This document shows positions 61,888 to 64,000 of a stretch of 64,000 bases of DNA, one piece after another. This DNA comes from Roseovarius sp. 217 (GTDB lineage: Bacteria; Pseudomonadota; Alphaproteobacteria; Rhodobacterales; Rhodobacteraceae). A program made the translations under genes and the position numbers. Where the stretch lies: positions 792,275-856,274 of the forward strand of contig NZ_CH902584.1 in assembly GCF_000152845.1 (NCBI RefSeq). Reading direction: 5' to 3'. Under the pieces are notes generated by a model, which saw only the letters and a list, made by a program, of their open reading frames with translations, was not told the origin of the DNA and did no database searches. How positions within the stretch are numbered: position 1 is the stretch's first letter; every line of letters starts with the position of its first letter.

Positions 61888-61955
61888 TTTCCAACGGCAG
61901 AGATCGCCCGATCCAGCCGGATGATTACAGCTTGCCTTAGAGGGAGGTGCTAAAC

Positions 61956-62228
61956 ATGGCTTGGATGGCTTGGACACTCCCCACCGCGATCTTCTTTATC
62001 GTGATCGCCTCTCTGCTCGTCACCTTCACGGTGCTGGCCATAAAATTCCCCGAAACCCCGCGTGTTGGTATCCTCCGGATTGAGACCACGCGCGGGGATC
62101 GGCTTTTTATCACACTTCTGGGCTCGGCCTTTCTCAATCTGGCCTGGCTCGGGTTTGTCGGCGCAAACCAGCCTTATGCGCTGATCCTCTGCCTGATCTA
62201 TGCCGCGGCGGTGTTTCGCTGGGTCTAG
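61956..62228 (+). CDS. glpU: DUF2160 membrane protein GlpU
   Basis: A 90-residue protein with three hydrophobic segments (TAIFFIVIASLLVTFTVLAI, FITLLGSAFLNLAWLGFVG, YALILCLIYAAAVFRW). It matches DUF2160, the small membrane subunit of Rhizobium-type glycerol transporters (GlpU). AGGGAGGTGCTAAAC precedes ATG 61956. Its precise role in the transporter is not known. Confidence 0.88.
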   Translation: MAWMAWTLPTAIFFIVIASLLVTFTVLAIKFPETPRVGILRIETTRGDRLFITLLGSAFLNLAWLGFVGANQPYALILCLIYAAAVFRWV

Positions 62229-62271
62229 ACCGGGACCAATCACCAACAAAGTTCACCTAGGGAGGGAAACC

Positions 62272-63990
62272 ATGAACTTGCGAATGAAAACAACCACCGC
62301 GCTGGTGTCGCTGGGCCTGCTGGCCTCGCCCGCCTTCGCGGATATGGAGGCCGCCACCGCCTTCCTCGACGCCGAGATCGGCGATCTCTCGACGCTCACC
62401 CGCGCCGAGCAAGAGGCGGAAATGCAGTGGTTCGTAGATGCCGCTCAGCCCTTTGCCGGGATGGACATCAAGGTTGTCTCGGAAACCATTGACACCCACA
62501 GCTACGAATCCAAGGTGCTGGCCCCGGCCTTTACCGCCATCACCGGCATCAAGGTCACGCATGACCTGATCGGCGAAGGCGATGTGGTCGAAAAGCTGCA
62601 AACACAGATGCAGTCGGGCGAGAATATCTATGATGGCTATGTCAACGACAGCGACCTCATCGGCACCCATTGGCGCTATCAGCAGGTCCGCAACCTGACC
62701 GACTGGATGGCGGGTGAGGGCGCGGATGTGACCAGTCCGACGCTTGATATCGACGATTTCGTCGGCCTGTCGTTCACCACCGGCCCCGATGGCAAAGTCT
62801 ATCAATTGCCAACGCAGCAATTCGCCAACCTCTACTGGTTCCGCTACGACTGGTTCAACGATGACAAGAACAAGGCCGATTTCAAAGAGAAATACGGCTA
62901 TGATCTGGGCGTTCCGGTCAACTGGTCGGCCTACGAGGACATTGCCGAATTCTTCACCGGGCGCGATCTGAGCCATATGGGTGTCGACGGCGAAGTCTTT
63001 GGCAACATGGACTATGGCAAGAAAGACCCGAGCCTTGGCTGGCGCTATACCGACGCATGGATGTCCATGGCCGGGATGGGCGACAAGGGTGAACCCAACG
63101 GGTTGCCGGTCGATGAATGGGGCATTCGGGTGAATGAGCAGAGCCAGCCGGTTGGCTCTTGCGTGGCCCGTGGCGGCGCAACCAATGGCCCCGCAGCGGT
63201 CTATGCTGTGACCAAGGCGATCGAGTGGCTGCAAAAATACTCGCCCCCCTCGGCGGCTGGCATGACCTTCTCTGAGGCTGGCCCGATCCCGGCGCAGGGT
63301 AATGTCGCGCAGCAAATGTTCTGGTACACCGCCTTTACCGCCGCGTCGGTGAAACCCGACCTGCCGGTGATGAACGAGGACGGCACGCCCAAGTGGCGCA
63401 TGGCCCCCAGCCCGCATGGCGTCTATTGGGAAGAGGGCATGAAAGTGGGCTATCAGGATGCAGGCAGCTGGACCCTGATGCAATCCACCCCCGTGGACCG
63501 CGCCAAGGCGGCCTGGCTCTATGCGCAGTTCGTGACCTCGAAAACCGTGGATGTGAAGAAGGCCCACACGGGTCTGACCTTCATCCGCGAGTCGACGATC
63601 CAGCACGACAGCTTTACCGAGCGCGCGCCGAAACTGGGCGGTCTGGTGGAATTCTACCGCTCGCCCGCGCGCGTCCAGTGGTCGCCCACCGGCACCAACG
63701 TGCCGGATTATCCGAAACTGGCCCAGCTCTGGTGGCAGAATATCGGCGACGCCATGTCCGGTGCCAAGTCGCCGCAAGAGGCGCTCGATAGCCTCTGCGC
63801 CGATCAGGAGCGCGTGTTGGAGCGTCTGGAGCGCGCCGGCATCCAAGGCGACATCGGCCCGAAACTCAACGAGGAAATGGACCCCGAGCATTGGCTGAGC
63901 CAGCCCGGCGCGCCCAAGGCCAAACTCGAGAACGAGGACGACGAGCCGGTCACGATTGCCTATGACGAGCTGATCAAGTCTTGGCAGTGA
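62272..63990 (+). CDS. glpV: glycerol ABC transporter substrate-binding protein GlpV
   Basis: A 572-residue periplasmic binding protein, larger than usual because it belongs to the GlpV/UgpB-like group. A signal peptide (MNLRMKTTTALVSLGLLASPAFA) is followed by the two-lobed domain; segments such as VVSETIDTHSYESKVLAPAF and FANLYWFRYDWFNDD line the likely ligand cleft. GGGAGGGAAACC gives a strong ribosome site. Glycerol as the ligand rests on synteny with the characterised Rhizobium locus and glpD/glpR beside it. The gene is complete. Confidence 0.93.
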   Translation: MNLRMKTTTALVSLGLLASPAFADMEAATAFLDAEIGDLSTLTRAEQEAEMQWFVDAAQPFAGMDIKVVSETIDTHSYESKVLAPAFTAITGIKVTHDLIGEGDVVEKLQTQMQSGENIYDGYVNDSDLIGTHWRYQQVRNLTDWMAGEGADVTSPTLDIDDFVGLSFTTGPDGKVYQLPTQQFANLYWFRYDWFNDDKNKADFKEKYGYDLGVPVNWSAYEDIAEFFTGRDLSHMGVDGEVFGNMDYGKKDPSLGWRYTDAWMSMAGMGDKGEPNGLPVDEWGIRVNEQSQPVGSCVARGGATNGPAAVYAVTKAIEWLQKYSPPSAAGMTFSEAGPIPAQGNVAQQMFWYTAFTAASVKPDLPVMNEDGTPKWRMAPSPHGVYWEEGMKVGYQDAGSWTLMQSTPVDRAKAAWLYAQFVTSKTVDVKKAHTGLTFIRESTIQHDSFTERAPKLGGLVEFYRSPARVQWSPTGTNVPDYPKLAQLWWQNIGDAMSGAKSPQEALDSLCADQERVLERLERAGIQGDIGPKLNEEMDPEHWLSQPGAPKAKLENEDDEPVTIAYDELIKSWQ

Positions 63991-64000
63991 CGACACTCAT

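Noticed and set aside
62257..63996. 579-residue leftward open frame opposite glpV
   Set aside because: Mirror of the binding-protein gene with no motifs or ribosome site.

Overview
The window looks like a chromosomal segment of a marine-type alphaproteobacterium of the Rhodobacteraceae (Roseobacter group). This is inferred from the high GC content with dense GTG/ATG starts, NDUFA12, DUF2155, DUF1467 and DUF6455 genes, ClpP/ClpX, the pqqABCDE order, a SqrR/BigR-like regulator, and a glycerol ABC transporter of the GlpSTPQUV type. Most genes are ordinary chromosomal ones in short, tightly packed operons. No rRNA, tRNA or CRISPR array was recognised.

Layout. 1-6.9 kb: start of a probable hrpB (cut by the edge), meaB, an M48 lipoprotein, a YigZ/IMPACT protein, a DUF6455 protein, a TrhA/hemolysin III membrane protein, then a leftward run (2-hydroxyacid dehydrogenase, tRNA-binding protein, proC, YbjN). 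7.1-8.2 kb: a complete IS5-family (IS427-group) insertion sequence, followed by a dispersed structured repeat whose second copy lies inverted at 27.4 kb. 8.3-14.8 kb: ubiK, lgt, a MidA-type methyltransferase, pgeF, a 43-residue small protein, a VOC protein, an FAD oxidoreductase divergent from mnmD, and an EamA transporter. 15-21.6 kb: pqqABCDE, divergent from a three-gene exported-protein operon, followed by a fused SoxYZ-like carrier and a SoxH-like metallohydrolase. Together these form a 'quinoprotein relay' locus with PQQ synthesis but no quinoprotein dehydrogenase in view. 21.7-24.4 kb: preT-preA (pyrimidine reduction) behind a strong palindrome. 24.4-31.3 kb: glycosyltransferase, aldehyde dehydrogenase, 1-Cys peroxiredoxin, a stand-alone Hen1-like methyltransferase, an AstE-like hydrolase, a LOG protein and a PLP dehydratase.

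31.5-40.9 kb is a creatinine catabolism island: creatinase, LysR regulator, creatininase, a four-gene polyamine-type ABC transporter, a GlxA/AraC regulator and an acyl-CoA dehydrogenase. The expected route is creatinine to creatine to sarcosine plus urea, with uptake by the linked transporter. 41-54.8 kb: housekeeping genes (AhpD-like, SqrR-like, clpP, clpX, NDUFA12, MlaD, aat, LytTR, pdeM plus Lhr-type helicase, response regulator, methylmalonyl-CoA epimerase, EI24, nitroreductase, YggU).

54.8-64 kb is a glycerol / glycerol-3-phosphate locus: glpR divergent from glpD-glpSTPQ and glpUV. Two exact copies of a 13-bp GlpR-like half-site sit in the divergent region. Between glpQ and glpU sits a small GIY-YIG nuclease gene enclosed by a perfect 30-bp inverted repeat that reads as an inserted mobile palindromic element. 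The two ATPases, GlpS and GlpT, carry complementary defects that predict one canonical and one degenerate ATP site.
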